A stretch of DNA of 64,000 nt from Candidatus Eisenbacteria bacterium (GTDB lineage: Bacteria > Eisenbacteria > RBG-16-71-46): assembly GCA_020847735.1 (NCBI GenBank), contig JADLBL010000006.1, positions 62,001 to 126,000 of the forward strand, in the 5' to 3' direction. The notes under the pieces were generated by a model. That model was given only the letters and a program-made list of their open reading frames with translations. It searched no databases and was not told where the DNA came from. The position numbers and the translations under genes were made by a program. Positions 1 through 9,138 of this stretch are shown here, in pieces (position 1 is the stretch's first letter; the number at the start of each line of letters is the position of its first letter).

Positions 1-581
1 TTCATGCCGCAGATGAGCTCACGACGGTCCGCGCTGAGCGAATCGAACGGGCAATTGCCGAGAACGACCTCGCCATCGGGCGTCGTGCGCGGCTCGAATC
101 CGCAGACACGCAGGACGCGGCTCGCGCGGGTCAGCGCGGGCCCGGGCTTTCCGCCCTCGGAGCTGTCCGCGGCGAGCCTGGCGCCCCACTCCCGTGCCGC
201 GCGCACGAGCGACTCCCGCCGATCATCGGCCGGAGATGCCGCCAGCGCCTGCGCGAGGATGTGCGCGGCGAGCTCGTAGCGCCGCTGCGGCACGCTGAGG
301 TCGAACTGGCCCTCGGCGCGGCGGTAGAGCTTCGACGGCCGGCCGGCGCCGGGTCCCGCGCGACCGGACAGCCTCCGAAACGAAGCGCGCAGCAGGTCCG
401 CTTCGACCAGCTTGTCGAGGTGAAACGCCACCAGACCACGCGAGGCCCCGATGGCGCGTGCCGCCTCGTCCCTCCCGACCTCCCGGCCGAGCCGGACGAC
501 ATACAGGTAGAGCCGGCGGCGGACCGGCTCGTCGAGGGCCGCCAGACTCTGGAGTTGTTTGGCGAAGTGCTTGGTATCCAT
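1..581 (-). CDS. SufR-like (COG2345) helix-turn-helix regulator, 3' part cut by window edge
   Basis: The reading frame starts at an ATG at 581 and runs off the left edge after 193 codons. The N-terminal ~90 residues form a winged helix: EPVRRRLYLYVV, then a recognition helix around AIGASRGLVAFHLDKL, then a wing with GAGRPSKLYRR. The rest resembles the ligand or metal-binding half of the COG2345/SufR group, with cysteines in VCGFEP, NCPF and ICGM. In SufR-type proteins such cysteines can hold an Fe-S cluster; that role is inferred here. It is divergent from the DUF4142 gene, with 123 bp between the two starts. The C-terminus and any fourth ligand are not visible. Confidence 0.7.
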   Translation of the reverse strand, partial: MDTKHFAKQLQSLAALDEPVRRRLYLYVVRLGREVGRDEAARAIGASRGLVAFHLDKLVEADLLRASFRRLSGRAGPGAGRPSKLYRRAEGQFDLSVPQRRYELAAHILAQALAASPADDRRESLVRAAREWGARLAADSSEGGKPGPALTRASRVLRVCGFEPRTTPDGEVVLGNCPFDSLSADRRELICGM

Positions 582-693
582 GGATTCCGACCCGTTCGAG
601 GAATCGGTGCAGTGGCCCGGGAAAACTACCCGAATCGCGGCTCATCTCTAAACATCCGATACATTGGTTTTAGACGCGATCCCAACTCAACCC

Positions 694-699
694 AGGAGG
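694..699 (+). promoter_or_regulatory. Strong Shine-Dalgarno that sets the DUF4142 start
   Basis: AGGAGG lies 5 nt upstream of the ATG at 705. It fixes this start even though the same frame is open back to 261. The 123-bp divergent gap it belongs to is locally AT-richer than the surroundings and presumably carries both promoters. I could not assign clear -35/-10 boxes. Confidence 0.6.
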
Positions 700-704
700 G
701 TGCC

Positions 705-1298
705 ATGGTGGAAAGAAATGAAGGCCGAATGAGCTTCAGCGGTGCGCGACGGGTGCTGGTGACGCTCGCGCTGGGTGCGGCAATGAGCATCGCGCCGTCG
801 GCACGCGCTGAGAGTCCTGCGTCTTCGGCAGCGAACACCGCCAAACTCAGCGATGCCAACATCGCGGCGATCGTGCTGGCTGCCAACACCATCGACGTCA
901 AGAACGGGGAACTGGCGATCGCCCGGACGCGGAACAAGTCCGTGAAGGAGTTCGCCCAGTTGATGGTGACCGATCACACTTCGGTCAACGCCAAGGCGAC
1001 CGCCCTGGCCACCCGGTTGAAGCTCGTCCCGCAGCCGAATCAGGCCAGCCGTTCCCTGATCGCGAGCACGGACTCGACCCGCAACGCGATGCGCAAGCTC
1101 TCCCGATCGGCGTTCGACCGCGCGTACGTGAACAACGAAGTGGCCTACCATCAGGCCGTTCTCGACATGCTGGACAAGACGATCGTGCCCGCCGTCGAGA
1201 ACCAGGAACTCAAGGATCTGCTCGTCGCCGTCCGCCCGGCGTTCGTCGCCCATCTCGAGCACGCCAAGATGATCCAGGCGTCGCTGTCGTCGAAGTGA
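705..1298 (+). CDS. DUF4142 exported helical protein
   Basis: The product is 197 aa. It begins with a positively charged N-terminus and a hydrophobic stretch ending in APSARAES, a signal peptide with an AxA-type cleavage site. The mature part matches the DUF4142 family: LSDANIAAIVLAANTIDVKNGELA followed by KEFAQLMVTDHTSVN, with conserved helices rich in Asn, His and Glu. These proteins are predicted periplasmic or outer-membrane four-helix bundles of ferritin-like fold, with no agreed function. The stop overlaps the start of the following cupredoxin gene by 3 nt (GTGA), so the two are probably cotranscribed and translationally coupled. Confidence 0.8.
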   Translation: MVERNEGRMSFSGARRVLVTLALGAAMSIAPSARAESPASSAANTAKLSDANIAAIVLAANTIDVKNGELAIARTRNKSVKEFAQLMVTDHTSVNAKATALATRLKLVPQPNQASRSLIASTDSTRNAMRKLSRSAFDRAYVNNEVAYHQAVLDMLDKTIVPAVENQELKDLLVAVRPAFVAHLEHAKMIQASLSSK

Positions 1299-1693
1299 AG
1301 CGCGCGGCGAACTCGAGCCGCGCCGCAGGTCATGGAAGTCCGGCCCGCCGGCGAGCGAGACTCGCCGGCGGAACCGCCATGGCCCTCGGCGCCGCGATCG
1401 TCCTGGCTGCGGGCTGCGGTCCTTCGCCCCACCGCGCTCCGGTTTCGTATCGCGTGGACATCAGGGCCATGAAGTACGAACCCGCGGTCGTGCGTGCCGC
1501 CCGGGGCGACACCGTGCGATGGACCAACGGGGACCTCGTTCCGCACACGGTCACCTCGTCCACCCGGGCGTTCGATTCCGGGAGTCTCGCGCCCGATTCC
1601 TCGTGGACGCTGGTGATCGGTCAGGACGGCGCCCTGAGCTACTCGTGCCAGTTCCATCCGGCGATGCGGGGCAGCCTCGTGGTCGCCCCCTGA
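1295..1693 (+). CDS. Cupredoxin (plastocyanin-like) lipoprotein
   Basis: This 132-aa protein starts at a GTG that overlaps the previous stop. A lipobox LAAGC (Cys41) predicts lipidation and anchoring to a membrane. The mature domain is a single small blue-copper domain with VRWTNGDLVPHTV. The expected type-1 copper ligands His84, Cys118, His121 and Met124 are all visible in the pattern C-x2-H-x2-M. Proteins of this class carry single electrons in the periplasm, but the partner here is unknown. Gene order suggests a two-gene unit with the DUF4142 protein. The N-terminal 20 residues before the hydrophobic stretch are unusually long, so a downstream start such as Met29 is possible. Confidence 0.8.
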   Translation: MKRAANSSRAAGHGSPARRRARLAGGTAMALGAAIVLAAGCGPSPHRAPVSYRVDIRAMKYEPAVVRAARGDTVRWTNGDLVPHTVTSSTRAFDSGSLAPDSSWTLVIGQDGALSYSCQFHPAMRGSLVVAP

Positions 1694-1704
1694 GAGGGGC
1701 GACC
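1681..1704. terminator. Hairpin at convergent gene ends
   Basis: A perfect 9-bp stem (GGTCGCCCC / GGGGCGACC) with a 6-nt loop spans the stop codon of the cupredoxin gene. A second short stem (CGACC/GGTCG) follows at 1700-1721. There is no U-tract, but the convergent position between two stops makes bidirectional termination likely. Confidence 0.45.
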
Positions 1705-1730
1705 CGGCAAGGCCCCGGTCGTCTCCGCGG

Positions 1731-2255
1731 TCAGCCCGTCAGCCCGTATCGCTCGCGCAGCAGCTTCACGTGGTGCGCTTCGTGGCCCGCGATGATCGCC
1801 GCGAGTCCCCGGACGCTGACGAGAGCGTCGTTGGCGCGGCCACGGCGCGCGAGCGCCGCTTCGTCGAGGCTGCGCACGAGCGCCAGCGTGGCCGCTCGGA
1901 CGGCGGCCAGTTCCGCGGCCAGGTCGGCGAGCGCGCGGCGGTCGAAGGTCGTGAACGGCATCCACGCGTTCTCGTCGAAGCCGGGCAGGCTCGTCTGGTC
2001 TCCGCGCGCGAAGCTCAGGATGCGATAGGCGAACACGCGTTCGCAGTCGGCGAGGTGGCCGATCACCTCCTTCACGCTCCACTTCCCTTCGCCGTAGCGG
2101 AATCCGCCCTTCGTCTCGGGCGTGGACGCGAGCAGCGCGGCCGTCGTACGCGCCTGCGACTCCAGCGCGGCGAGCACGTCGGGGCCGACGAGCGCGACGT
2201 ACCTGCCGTAGTAGGGCGCGTACTCGTCCGCGGCGGGCAGTGCGATGGGGTTCAT
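1731..2255 (-). CDS. DinB-like four-helix metal-binding protein
   Basis: The product is 174 aa. The ATG at 2255 follows a good ribosome site (AGGAGAG), so the in-frame extension to 2312 is not used. The DinB/DUF664 fold is recognised from KWSVKEVIGHLADCERVFAYR and the C-terminal IIAGHEAHHVKLLRERYG. The usual metal-binding triad is visible as His67, His158 and His162. Family members include thiol S-transferases that use bacillithiol or mycothiol, but the substrate here cannot be read from sequence. It lies downstream of the alpha-2-macroglobulin gene on the same strand, 66 bp away. Confidence 0.85.
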   Translation of the reverse strand: MNPIALPAADEYAPYYGRYVALVGPDVLAALESQARTTAALLASTPETKGGFRYGEGKWSVKEVIGHLADCERVFAYRILSFARGDQTSLPGFDENAWMPFTTFDRRALADLAAELAAVRAATLALVRSLDEAALARRGRANDALVSVRGLAAIIAGHEAHHVKLLRERYGLTG

Positions 2256-2321
2256 GCGGGTGTCTCTCCTCGCGTCGGTCGGTGAGTGCCGGGCCGCGCG
2301 GCCGCGGCGCATCGGCGTGGA

Positions 2322-5300
2322 TCAGGGCATCGGCGCGACCCGCAGCCGGTCTTCGGAGCCGCGCACGAGCAGGTCGGGATCGTACATGGCCCCGGCCGAA
2401 GTCGGCAGCGCGGTGAAGGCGCCTTCGATCTCGGGCCGGAGCAGGTACTCGATCACCGTGTCGCCCGGCTCGAGCGAGCCGACGAAGAACACCGCGCGGT
2501 CGTCCCGGGCTTCCGCCCAGGTGCCGTACGGCCGGTCGGCGCCGGCGGGCAGGACGTCGTCGATTTCGAAGCCGGCCGGCTTGGGATCCTCGACGATCAG
2601 CCACGAGAGTCGCTTCGGGGCCGAGAGCGTCAGGCGCACCAGGACCGCGTCGCCGACACGCAGCGGCTCCGCCGTGTCGAACGGCGCGACGAGCCAGCGC
2701 GGGCGGCCGCGGCGGTCGGCGGTGCGGGTCGCACGCAGGAACTCGCGCCGGACCGCGAGGCGCGGGTCCTTCGCGGCCGGGCCCGGGCTCGGCACGTTCG
2801 CGAGAGCGCTCCACGCCCAGTGCAGGGCGCCTTCGCCCGTGCGCGTGACGACCAGGGTGTTCGGGCCGGGCTCGAGCCTGCCGCCCGGAATACGGACGGT
2901 GACGCCGGCACCGAAGCCGCGACCGCCATCGAAAGGCCCGTCGTGCACGACCTCGCCGTTCCAGCTCGCGCGCGCGGCCGCGGCGCTGGCGACCTCGCCG
3001 GGGCGCGCGACGAGGTAGTCGGCCAGCGCGATTGCCGCGACGCCGCTCACCCGCGTGCTCTTCCAACCGCGGCCGGTGCGGCGGGCCGCCAGCCAGCGCA
3101 CGAGTTCGGGCGCTCGCGCGTCGTCCGGGCCGATCGCCGACAGGGCCGAGAGCGCGTAGCCGGTGTTCTCCACCGGGTCGCCGAACCAGGCGTCGGGATC
3201 GTCGGGCGGCAGAGAAAGCCCGTTGCCGTCCGGGGAGGCGCGCTGCATCAGGCTCGCGAGCAGCGTCCTCGCCTCGCCGGCCATGCCGAGCCGGGAGCAC
3301 GCGAGCGCCGCGCAGCCGAGGCCGGCGGTGCCGAGTCGGTCCCGCTGCTCGTATGTCGAGCGCGCCAGCGTCACGACCAGCTCCCGCTGATCCTTCCAGT
3401 CCGACGCCTCGGGCAGCAGCAGCATCGTCGAGAGGTGCATCGCCACGTACGCCTCGCCGTCCACCTCGCGGACGTCGGCCAGCACTCGGCCGAGCGCCCA
3501 GAAGGTCTGCTGGATCTCGGCCAGGCAGCGGTCGCGGCGCACGCCGGCGAGCGCCGAGCGCGCGAAGGCGTCGAGCGCCAGCGCGGTCAGGTAGGCGTCG
3601 CTGTCGTCACCGCGCCACCAGCCCCACGCGCCGTCCTCATGGCGCAGCGAGGCGAGGTGGTCGAGGAACGGCGTCAGCCGCCTGCCGGGATCGTCCCAGC
3701 CCGGCGCGGCCACGCCCGCCTTCTTCGCGGCCGCGAGCAGGGCCGTCGCCGGCAGGATCGCGTTCGCGGTCTGCTCGGTGCAGCCGTACGGATACGCGAC
3801 TAGGTACTCGGCCGCCGCCAGCGCCATCGCCGCCGGTGAAGGCGAAAGTTCGAGCGTGAGCGAACTGCCGCTCTTCACGAGGTTGGCCGGCATCGTCACG
3901 GTCACCGACTGCGACGCGCCCTTCACCGCCCCTGCTCCGTGCGGGTGCAGCGCCACGGCGCGGGGTGCGACCGGCACCGTCAGCTCGATCGCATCGGCGT
4001 CGGTCTTCGCCTTGACCCGGAACAGGAACTTCGCGCTCGCGTCGCCGCCGTCGCGCGGACTGTCGGCCGCGACGGTGACGCTCCAGCGGCCGCGGGACTC
4101 GCCGCCGCGGGCCATGCTCGTCGTCGCGCTTCCCGGTCCGACCAGCTTCGCCGCTCCCGAAACCTCGAGCCGCTCGCTTACGCCGGTCTGCGGCGTGCGG
4201 CCGCGGTTGGCGACCACCGAGACCAGCGTCGCCTCGTCGCCCGCGGTGAACGCGCGCGGCACCGAGAGGCGAGCGACGACGTCCTTGCTGACGAGCGTCT
4301 TCGCGATCGCGGCACCGACGAGCGTCGCGTCGGTGGCGCCGCGCGCGGTCGCACGCCAGGTGGTGAGGTTGTCGGGCCAGTTCAGCGTCACGCTCGCGCG
4401 GCCGTCGGCGCCGGTGCGCACCACGGGCGCCCACAGCGCGACGTCGCGAAAGTCGCGGCGGACTTCGCCATGGTCGCCCTTGTCGGCGCCGCCGTAATAG
4501 AGCGTCGGGAAGCTCACGACGGTCGTGACCCAATTGGGCCGGCGGCCGTAGAAGACGTCGTGCGGGTTCGGCGTCCGGTCGGCGCGCAGCGAGTAGAGCG
4601 CCTCGTCCACGACGCCCACGGCGACCTCGGCAGGCACCGGCCGGCCGGATCCGTCCTTCGTCTCGATGCCGATGGTCGCCGCCTCGCGCGGGCGGTACTG
4701 CGCGCGGTCGGGCGTCAGCGTGATCGCGAGGTCGTGCCGCGCGGCGTTGACGCTCAGTTCTACGACGCGCGAGTGCACTTCGCGGCCCCGCCGCACGTGC
4801 AGGGCGACGAACACGTTGGGCGCGTACTCCGCGCGCAGCGGCACGCGCACGAGGCCGCTGTTGCCGAACAGATGCTGGACGCGCAGCTCGTGGATCTCGC
4901 GGCCCTCGACGCTGACCAGCACGGCGGCGTCCTTGACGTCGGTGTTGACGAGCAGCCGGGCCGTGTCGCCCGGCGCGTAGCTCGAGCGGTCCGCGAGCAC
5001 CTCGAGCGCGGGGTAGCGGTACGGATACGACCAGACCTTGTCGTCGAACCACCAGAAGGTCGCCTCGTCGCCGAGCGTGTTTCCGCGCTCGTCGCGCGCC
5101 CTGGCGCGCACGGTGAAGTAGCCCGACCGGGCCCGGCCGGGAGCGAGGGTGACACGGGCCGTGCCCTCGACCGAGCTGGTCGTGGCTTCGACGCTGGCGA
5201 TCGGGCGGCTCGAGCGCGTGTAGCGGCGTTCGAGCGGGTTCCACGCGTCCTGGTCGAGCTCGACCGTCACGGCCGCCGAGACCGGATGGCCGAGCAGATC

Positions 5301-7652
5301 CTTCGTGCTCACGTCCACCTGCGCGGGCCGGCCGGCGAGGAACAGCCCCGAGACGGGCACGACGCTCAACGTGAACAGTCCACGGCCGACGAGAGCCGTG
5401 CCGCGCGAGCTGACGACGCGCTGCGAGCCGTCCACGACCTCGACCTCGAGCGACAGCCGCCGGTCGTACGAGACCCGTTGCGGCGTGAAGGGCAGCGCGA
5501 CGCGGCCGTCCACGTCGGTTCGCGCCTCGCCGGACTCGAGCATGCGGCCGAAGCCCCCGGTTTCCCCGCCTTCTCCCCAGTCGCTCCCGCCCCGCAGGCG
5601 CGTCTCGAAGAGCGTCCAGCGCACCGTCGCGCCGACGACCGGAGCGCCGAAGAAATAGCTGGCCGTGATGGCGAAGCGCACTTCGTCGCCGTTCACGTAC
5701 ACCGGACGGTCGGGCGTCACGTCCACGCCGAACTCGGGTTTGCGGTACTGCTGGATCGCGACGATCGCGGACCCGCTCGCGCGCCCGGCGGTGGCCGAGA
5801 GCGACCAGTCCCCGAGCGGCGCGTCGGCCGGAATCACGACGCTGCCGTCGGCGGAGCCGGAGGCCGACAGGGACGCCCCGCTCACGTCGAGGCTGGAACC
5901 CTCCGGCCCCGAAAGCTTCAGCGTGACCGGATCGCCCGCGGCGGGCAGCGACCAGGCGTCACCGCTCGCCTGCCGCGTGAACAGCTTCCAGTACACGGTC
6001 TGCCCGGGGCGGTAGATGGGCCGCTCGGTGAACAGGAACAGCCGGTCGCCGCCGCCCTGGGCCTCGCCCGAGAGCGGGGATTCGAGGATCGCGACGCCGT
6101 GCTTCTCGCTCACCGCGAGCCAGCGCGTGCGGCCGGCGCGGTCGGTCGGCAGGCTCACGAGACCGTCTGCGTCGGTCAGCGCGCGCCCGGCGCGTGCCTG
6201 GGCCAGCACGCTCGTCCACTTCTGGCCGTCGGCGAGCGAGCCGTCGTCGAGCCCGACGGGCGCGACACGGAAGAGCGCCACGTCCGCGAGCGGAAGGCCG
6301 GTCCTGAGCGAGCCGGCCCACAGCGTGGTGCGCGAAGCCGAGCGCTTGGCGAGCAGGCTCAGGTCGCTGACGAAGAACACGATCCGGCGCGAGAGCCTTC
6401 CGGTGCGGGCCTCGAGCACGTAGACCCCGGCCGGCTGCTCTCGGGGCAGTGGCATCTCCTGTTCCCGCCACGCAAACGGCGGACCGTCCGGCAGGTCGTG
6501 CTCCCACGCCTCGATCCGTACGAGGCCCGTCGTGTCGGCGCCCTGCACGTAGGTCGCGCGGAAGTCGCGGGTGGAATCGAGCAGCCGCGCCTCCGGCAGG
6601 CGCCACAGCGTGAACGCGACGCGCGAGGCGCGAAACGCGCGCACGGCGAGCTGCTGCTTCTCGTCGGGCGCGAACACCTCGCGCTGCAACACCAGCGAGA
6701 GCGCCGGCGCTTTCGGGGTCGCGACCAGGTCCGGAAGCGTGCGCGCTTCGCCCTCCCGCAGGCCCGTGACCTCGCGGCCCGTGCCGGATTCGAAGCCTTC
6801 GTGCGCGACCTCGACGCGGTAACGGCCGGGCGCCAGCTCGCCGAGCACGTAGGCGCCCTCGGCGTCGGTCGTGGTGGTGGCCTCGCCCGCGCCGCGCGCG
6901 ATCACGCTGACGCCCGCGACGCCGGTGCCGTCGGCGAGACGAACCGCGCCGGCGATGCTGGCGGGCCGGGCCAGCACGATCGCCACCGGCGTCGTCTCGC
7001 CGCGGCGCACGGGGACGCGATGCGATTCGGTCGCGCGCAGGCCTCCGGCGTCCGCGGCGATCGTCCAGTAGCCGGCCGCGAGGCCGTCGAACGCGACCGT
7101 GCCGTCCTTTGCGGTCCAGCGCGGATCGGGATCGCGGCGCGAGGCCTCGTACCACGCCGGGGCGCGCTCGCTGCGAATCGTGACCCGCGCCGAGCCGATG
7201 GGCGTGCGGCCGTCGGCGCCCGTGACCTTGACCGCCAGCCGGCCGGCCCGGTCCAGCGGAGCGACCACGCGAACTTCCCTCTGCGTGACCGGGAAGCGCC
7301 AGCCGTCCAGCGCCCAGTCCGTATAGCCGTCGGCGCCGACGGTGAACAGGTACCAGCGGTTCGTCTGGACGTCGTCGAACGCGAACTCGCCCCGCGAATC
7401 CGAGGTCGTGCGGTAGTAGCCGGGCCCGCCTCCCGAGTTCTGCAGCTCGACGTCGGCGCCCGCGATGGGCTTCTGCGTCTCGGCGTCCACGACCTGCCCG
7501 GTCACCCGCGTGCCCGCGGAAAAAGCCGGCGGCGCGAGCAGCGCGAGCAGGACGAACGAAGCGGCGAGCGTCGCGGCGAGAGCGCCCGCGGCGCGCCACG
7601 AGCCCGGAAGCGACCGGCGAAACGGCGTGCGGAAGGTCATGGGGTGCGGCAT
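2322..7652 (-). CDS. Bacterial alpha-2-macroglobulin with intact thioester
   Basis: A 1776-aa exported protein. The ATG at 7652 is preceded by GAGGA; a charged N-terminus and a long hydrophobic segment ending in PPAFSAG give a signal peptide. The first third carries two carboxypeptidase-regulatory-like Ig domains (VTGQVVDAETQKPIAGADV and a second near residues 180-260). Macroglobulin domains follow, including TERPIYRPGQTVYWK and the A2M-type core with LPDNLTTWR-like WPDNLTTWRATARGATD. The thioester motif PYGCTEQ is intact (Cys1291, Gln1294), followed by an alpha/alpha-toroid. These proteins are thought to trap attacking proteases in the periplasm. The usual partner gene pbpC is not adjacent; instead it is third in an operon after VanW-like and AMMECR1-like genes. 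Confidence 0.92.
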   Translation of the reverse strand: MPHPMTFRTPFRRSLPGSWRAAGALAATLAASFVLLALLAPPAFSAGTRVTGQVVDAETQKPIAGADVELQNSGGGPGYYRTTSDSRGEFAFDDVQTNRWYLFTVGADGYTDWALDGWRFPVTQREVRVVAPLDRAGRLAVKVTGADGRTPIGSARVTIRSERAPAWYEASRRDPDPRWTAKDGTVAFDGLAAGYWTIAADAGGLRATESHRVPVRRGETTPVAIVLARPASIAGAVRLADGTGVAGVSVIARGAGEATTTTDAEGAYVLGELAPGRYRVEVAHEGFESGTGREVTGLREGEARTLPDLVATPKAPALSLVLQREVFAPDEKQQLAVRAFRASRVAFTLWRLPEARLLDSTRDFRATYVQGADTTGLVRIEAWEHDLPDGPPFAWREQEMPLPREQPAGVYVLEARTGRLSRRIVFFVSDLSLLAKRSASRTTLWAGSLRTGLPLADVALFRVAPVGLDDGSLADGQKWTSVLAQARAGRALTDADGLVSLPTDRAGRTRWLAVSEKHGVAILESPLSGEAQGGGDRLFLFTERPIYRPGQTVYWKLFTRQASGDAWSLPAAGDPVTLKLSGPEGSSLDVSGASLSASGSADGSVVIPADAPLGDWSLSATAGRASGSAIVAIQQYRKPEFGVDVTPDRPVYVNGDEVRFAITASYFFGAPVVGATVRWTLFETRLRGGSDWGEGGETGGFGRMLESGEARTDVDGRVALPFTPQRVSYDRRLSLEVEVVDGSQRVVSSRGTALVGRGLFTLSVVPVSGLFLAGRPAQVDVSTKDLLGHPVSAAVTVELDQDAWNPLERRYTRSSRPIASVEATTSSVEGTARVTLAPGRARSGYFTVRARARDERGNTLGDEATFWWFDDKVWSYPYRYPALEVLADRSSYAPGDTARLLVNTDVKDAAVLVSVEGREIHELRVQHLFGNSGLVRVPLRAEYAPNVFVALHVRRGREVHSRVVELSVNAARHDLAITLTPDRAQYRPREAATIGIETKDGSGRPVPAEVAVGVVDEALYSLRADRTPNPHDVFYGRRPNWVTTVVSFPTLYYGGADKGDHGEVRRDFRDVALWAPVVRTGADGRASVTLNWPDNLTTWRATARGATDATLVGAAIAKTLVSKDVVARLSVPRAFTAGDEATLVSVVANRGRTPQTGVSERLEVSGAAKLVGPGSATTSMARGGESRGRWSVTVAADSPRDGGDASAKFLFRVKAKTDADAIELTVPVAPRAVALHPHGAGAVKGASQSVTVTMPANLVKSGSSLTLELSPSPAAMALAAAEYLVAYPYGCTEQTANAILPATALLAAAKKAGVAAPGWDDPGRRLTPFLDHLASLRHEDGAWGWWRGDDSDAYLTALALDAFARSALAGVRRDRCLAEIQQTFWALGRVLADVREVDGEAYVAMHLSTMLLLPEASDWKDQRELVVTLARSTYEQRDRLGTAGLGCAALACSRLGMAGEARTLLASLMQRASPDGNGLSLPPDDPDAWFGDPVENTGYALSALSAIGPDDARAPELVRWLAARRTGRGWKSTRVSGVAAIALADYLVARPGEVASAAAARASWNGEVVHDGPFDGGRGFGAGVTVRIPGGRLEPGPNTLVVTRTGEGALHWAWSALANVPSPGPAAKDPRLAVRREFLRATRTADRRGRPRWLVAPFDTAEPLRVGDAVLVRLTLSAPKRLSWLIVEDPKPAGFEIDDVLPAGADRPYGTWAEARDDRAVFFVGSLEPGDTVIEYLLRPEIEGAFTALPTSAGAMYDPDLLVRGSEDRLRVAPMP

Positions 7653-7660
7653 GGCGGTCC

Positions 7661-8365
7661 TCACGGGTTCGATGGGATCGGGCGGCGGGCCCGGGTGGTC
7701 GCGGGCCCCTGAAGCGTGACGACGTCGAACTTCGAACAGCGCGCCTCGGCGACCGGCCCGGCGAGCACGCCGATGCGCCGCGCTTCGCGGAGCGCCCACG
7801 CCACCGTGCGCGCCTCGCCGGGCAGGAACGCCACCGTGCCCTTCCCCGTTTCGATCTTGAGTCCCTCGCGCATCGGGTCCACGGACATGGGGTCCGCGAC
7901 CGGCGTGGGATCGCCCGCGAAGGCCACGATCAGCCGCAAGGTGTCCAGTTCCTCGGCCCGCACGGGAGGGCGGCGGCGGTCGTTCGTCGCGAGCTGACCG
8001 CCCAGCCACCGCAGCGAGGCGGAGAGCGAACCGCCCGGAGGCACGTCGGAGCCCACGCAGGCGCGCGTCGCGCGCCCGCGCACCAGCGTCACGTAGAGCG
8101 GCCGGGGCGATCCGGGCCACTCGGGCGGCGCCGGGGGAACACTCGCAGCGCTCGCTTCCCCGGAGTCCGCTTCGGCGACCGGCGCACGTCCCGCCCCGTC
8201 TTCGGGCCCGCACACCGCTTCCCTGAGACCTTCGCGCACCTGGTCGAGCAAGGCGGCGCTCGCGACGCCGTCGTGCGAGAGCGCGCGGTAGGGATCGAGT
8301 TCGGGAGCCAGCGCGCCGGAGGCGGCCGCCAGCAGCGACGCCCCGAGGAGCAGCGCGTGCCTCAC
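7661..8365 (-). CDS. Exported AMMECR1-like domain protein
   Basis: The product is 234 aa and starts at a GTG that overlaps the upstream stop (GTGA). It has a short hydrophobic leader (ALLLGASLLAAASGALA). The AMMECR1 fold is suggested by RACVGSDVPPGGSL, which corresponds to the conserved RGCIG loop, then by EELDTLRLIVAFAGDP and DPMREGLKIETGKGTVAFLPGEA, which match the family order. Classical AMMECR1 proteins are cytoplasmic and work in AmmeMemoRadiSam systems with a radical SAM enzyme. This copy has a leader peptide and no such partner here. It is sandwiched in an operon with VanW and alpha-2-macroglobulin genes, pointing to an envelope role. Function unknown. Confidence 0.65.
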   Translation of the reverse strand: MRHALLLGASLLAAASGALAPELDPYRALSHDGVASAALLDQVREGLREAVCGPEDGAGRAPVAEADSGEASAASVPPAPPEWPGSPRPLYVTLVRGRATRACVGSDVPPGGSLSASLRWLGGQLATNDRRRPPVRAEELDTLRLIVAFAGDPTPVADPMSVDPMREGLKIETGKGTVAFLPGEARTVAWALREARRIGVLAGPVAEARCSKFDVVTLQGPATTRARRPIPSNP

Positions 8366-9138
8366 GGCCGCACCTGCGCTCCACGCGTCGGCGGATAGAC
8401 GTCGCGGTGCACGAACTCGCGCGACTGCTCGCCATCCCGTCCCGTCCGCACGCGGTAGAGCTCGATCTCGCGGCCGGGCCGCGCGCCCTCGACGCCCGGA
8501 TCGGCGGGCAGGTCACGCTCCTCGGTCGCGAGTTCGAAGGTGTTCGCCGCGGGCTGCTCGCCCTCGAACCGGGCACTCAGGGTCGCGCCGCGCACGAAGA
8601 TCCGCAGGCGCACACGCTGGCCCGTGTCGTTCCGCAGCCTCAGATCCTTCGATCGCCACGCGATGGTCGCGTCCTCGCCGGGCGCGATGTAGTCCACCGG
8701 CGAGGAGTGCCGCCAGCGTTCGACGCTCGTGAGACCCGACAGCAGGCCGGCCACGAACATCGTCGAGGCGGTCTGGCAGACGCCGCCACCCACCTGCACC
8801 TGGCGCGTCTCGTGGAGGATGACGGGCGCGTCCTGGTAGCCGCGAGCGAGCGAGCGCGGCCCGACGAGCGCGTCGAACGACAGCACCTGCCCCGGCTCGA
8901 GCACCGCGCCGTCGAGCGCTTCGGCCGAAAGCCGGACGTTCGCGGTGCGCTCGGGCCGGCTCCCCGCCAGCGTCGTCGTGAAGCTGCCGAGCACGACGGG
9001 AAACGGCTCCTCCGCGGCTGCCCCGGCTTCCCTCTCCGCACGCACGAGCGTATCGGCGTCCATCTGCCCGAGCGCCGGCGCCACCGCGCACGACGAAAGC
9101 GCGACGACAGCAACGGTCATCCATGGCCAGCAGCGCAT
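8362..9138 (-). CDS. VanW-like exported protein
   Basis: The product is 258 aa. The N-terminus MRCWPWMTVAVVALSSCAVAP is a signal peptide, possibly a lipoprotein signal at Cys17, although the box is weak. The VanW family core is clear: VLGSFTTTLAG, then LEPGQVLSFDALVGPRS, then the diagnostic GGGVCQTASTMFVAGL. VanW was named from vancomycin-resistance clusters but its biochemical role is unknown; related proteins are envelope-associated. First gene of a three-gene unit (VanW, AMMECR1-like, alpha-2-macroglobulin). No Shine-Dalgarno precedes the ATG; a TAATCT box lies 7 nt upstream, so the message may be leaderless. Confidence 0.85.
   Translation of the reverse strand: MRCWPWMTVAVVALSSCAVAPALGQMDADTLVRAEREAGAAAEEPFPVVLGSFTTTLAGSRPERTANVRLSAEALDGAVLEPGQVLSFDALVGPRSLARGYQDAPVILHETRQVQVGGGVCQTASTMFVAGLLSGLTSVERWRHSSPVDYIAPGEDATIAWRSKDLRLRNDTGQRVRLRIFVRGATLSARFEGEQPAANTFELATEERDLPADPGVEGARPGREIELYRVRTGRDGEQSREFVHRDVYPPTRGAQVRP

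Noticed and set aside
261-704. Upstream extension of the DUF4142 frame
   Set aside because: It would overlap the regulator gene in antisense and place the signal peptide internally. AGGAGG at 694 fixes the start at 705.
3939-7712. A 1257-codon open frame on the plus strand
   Set aside because: Antisense shadow of the alpha-2-macroglobulin gene, with no domain signature or ribosome site.
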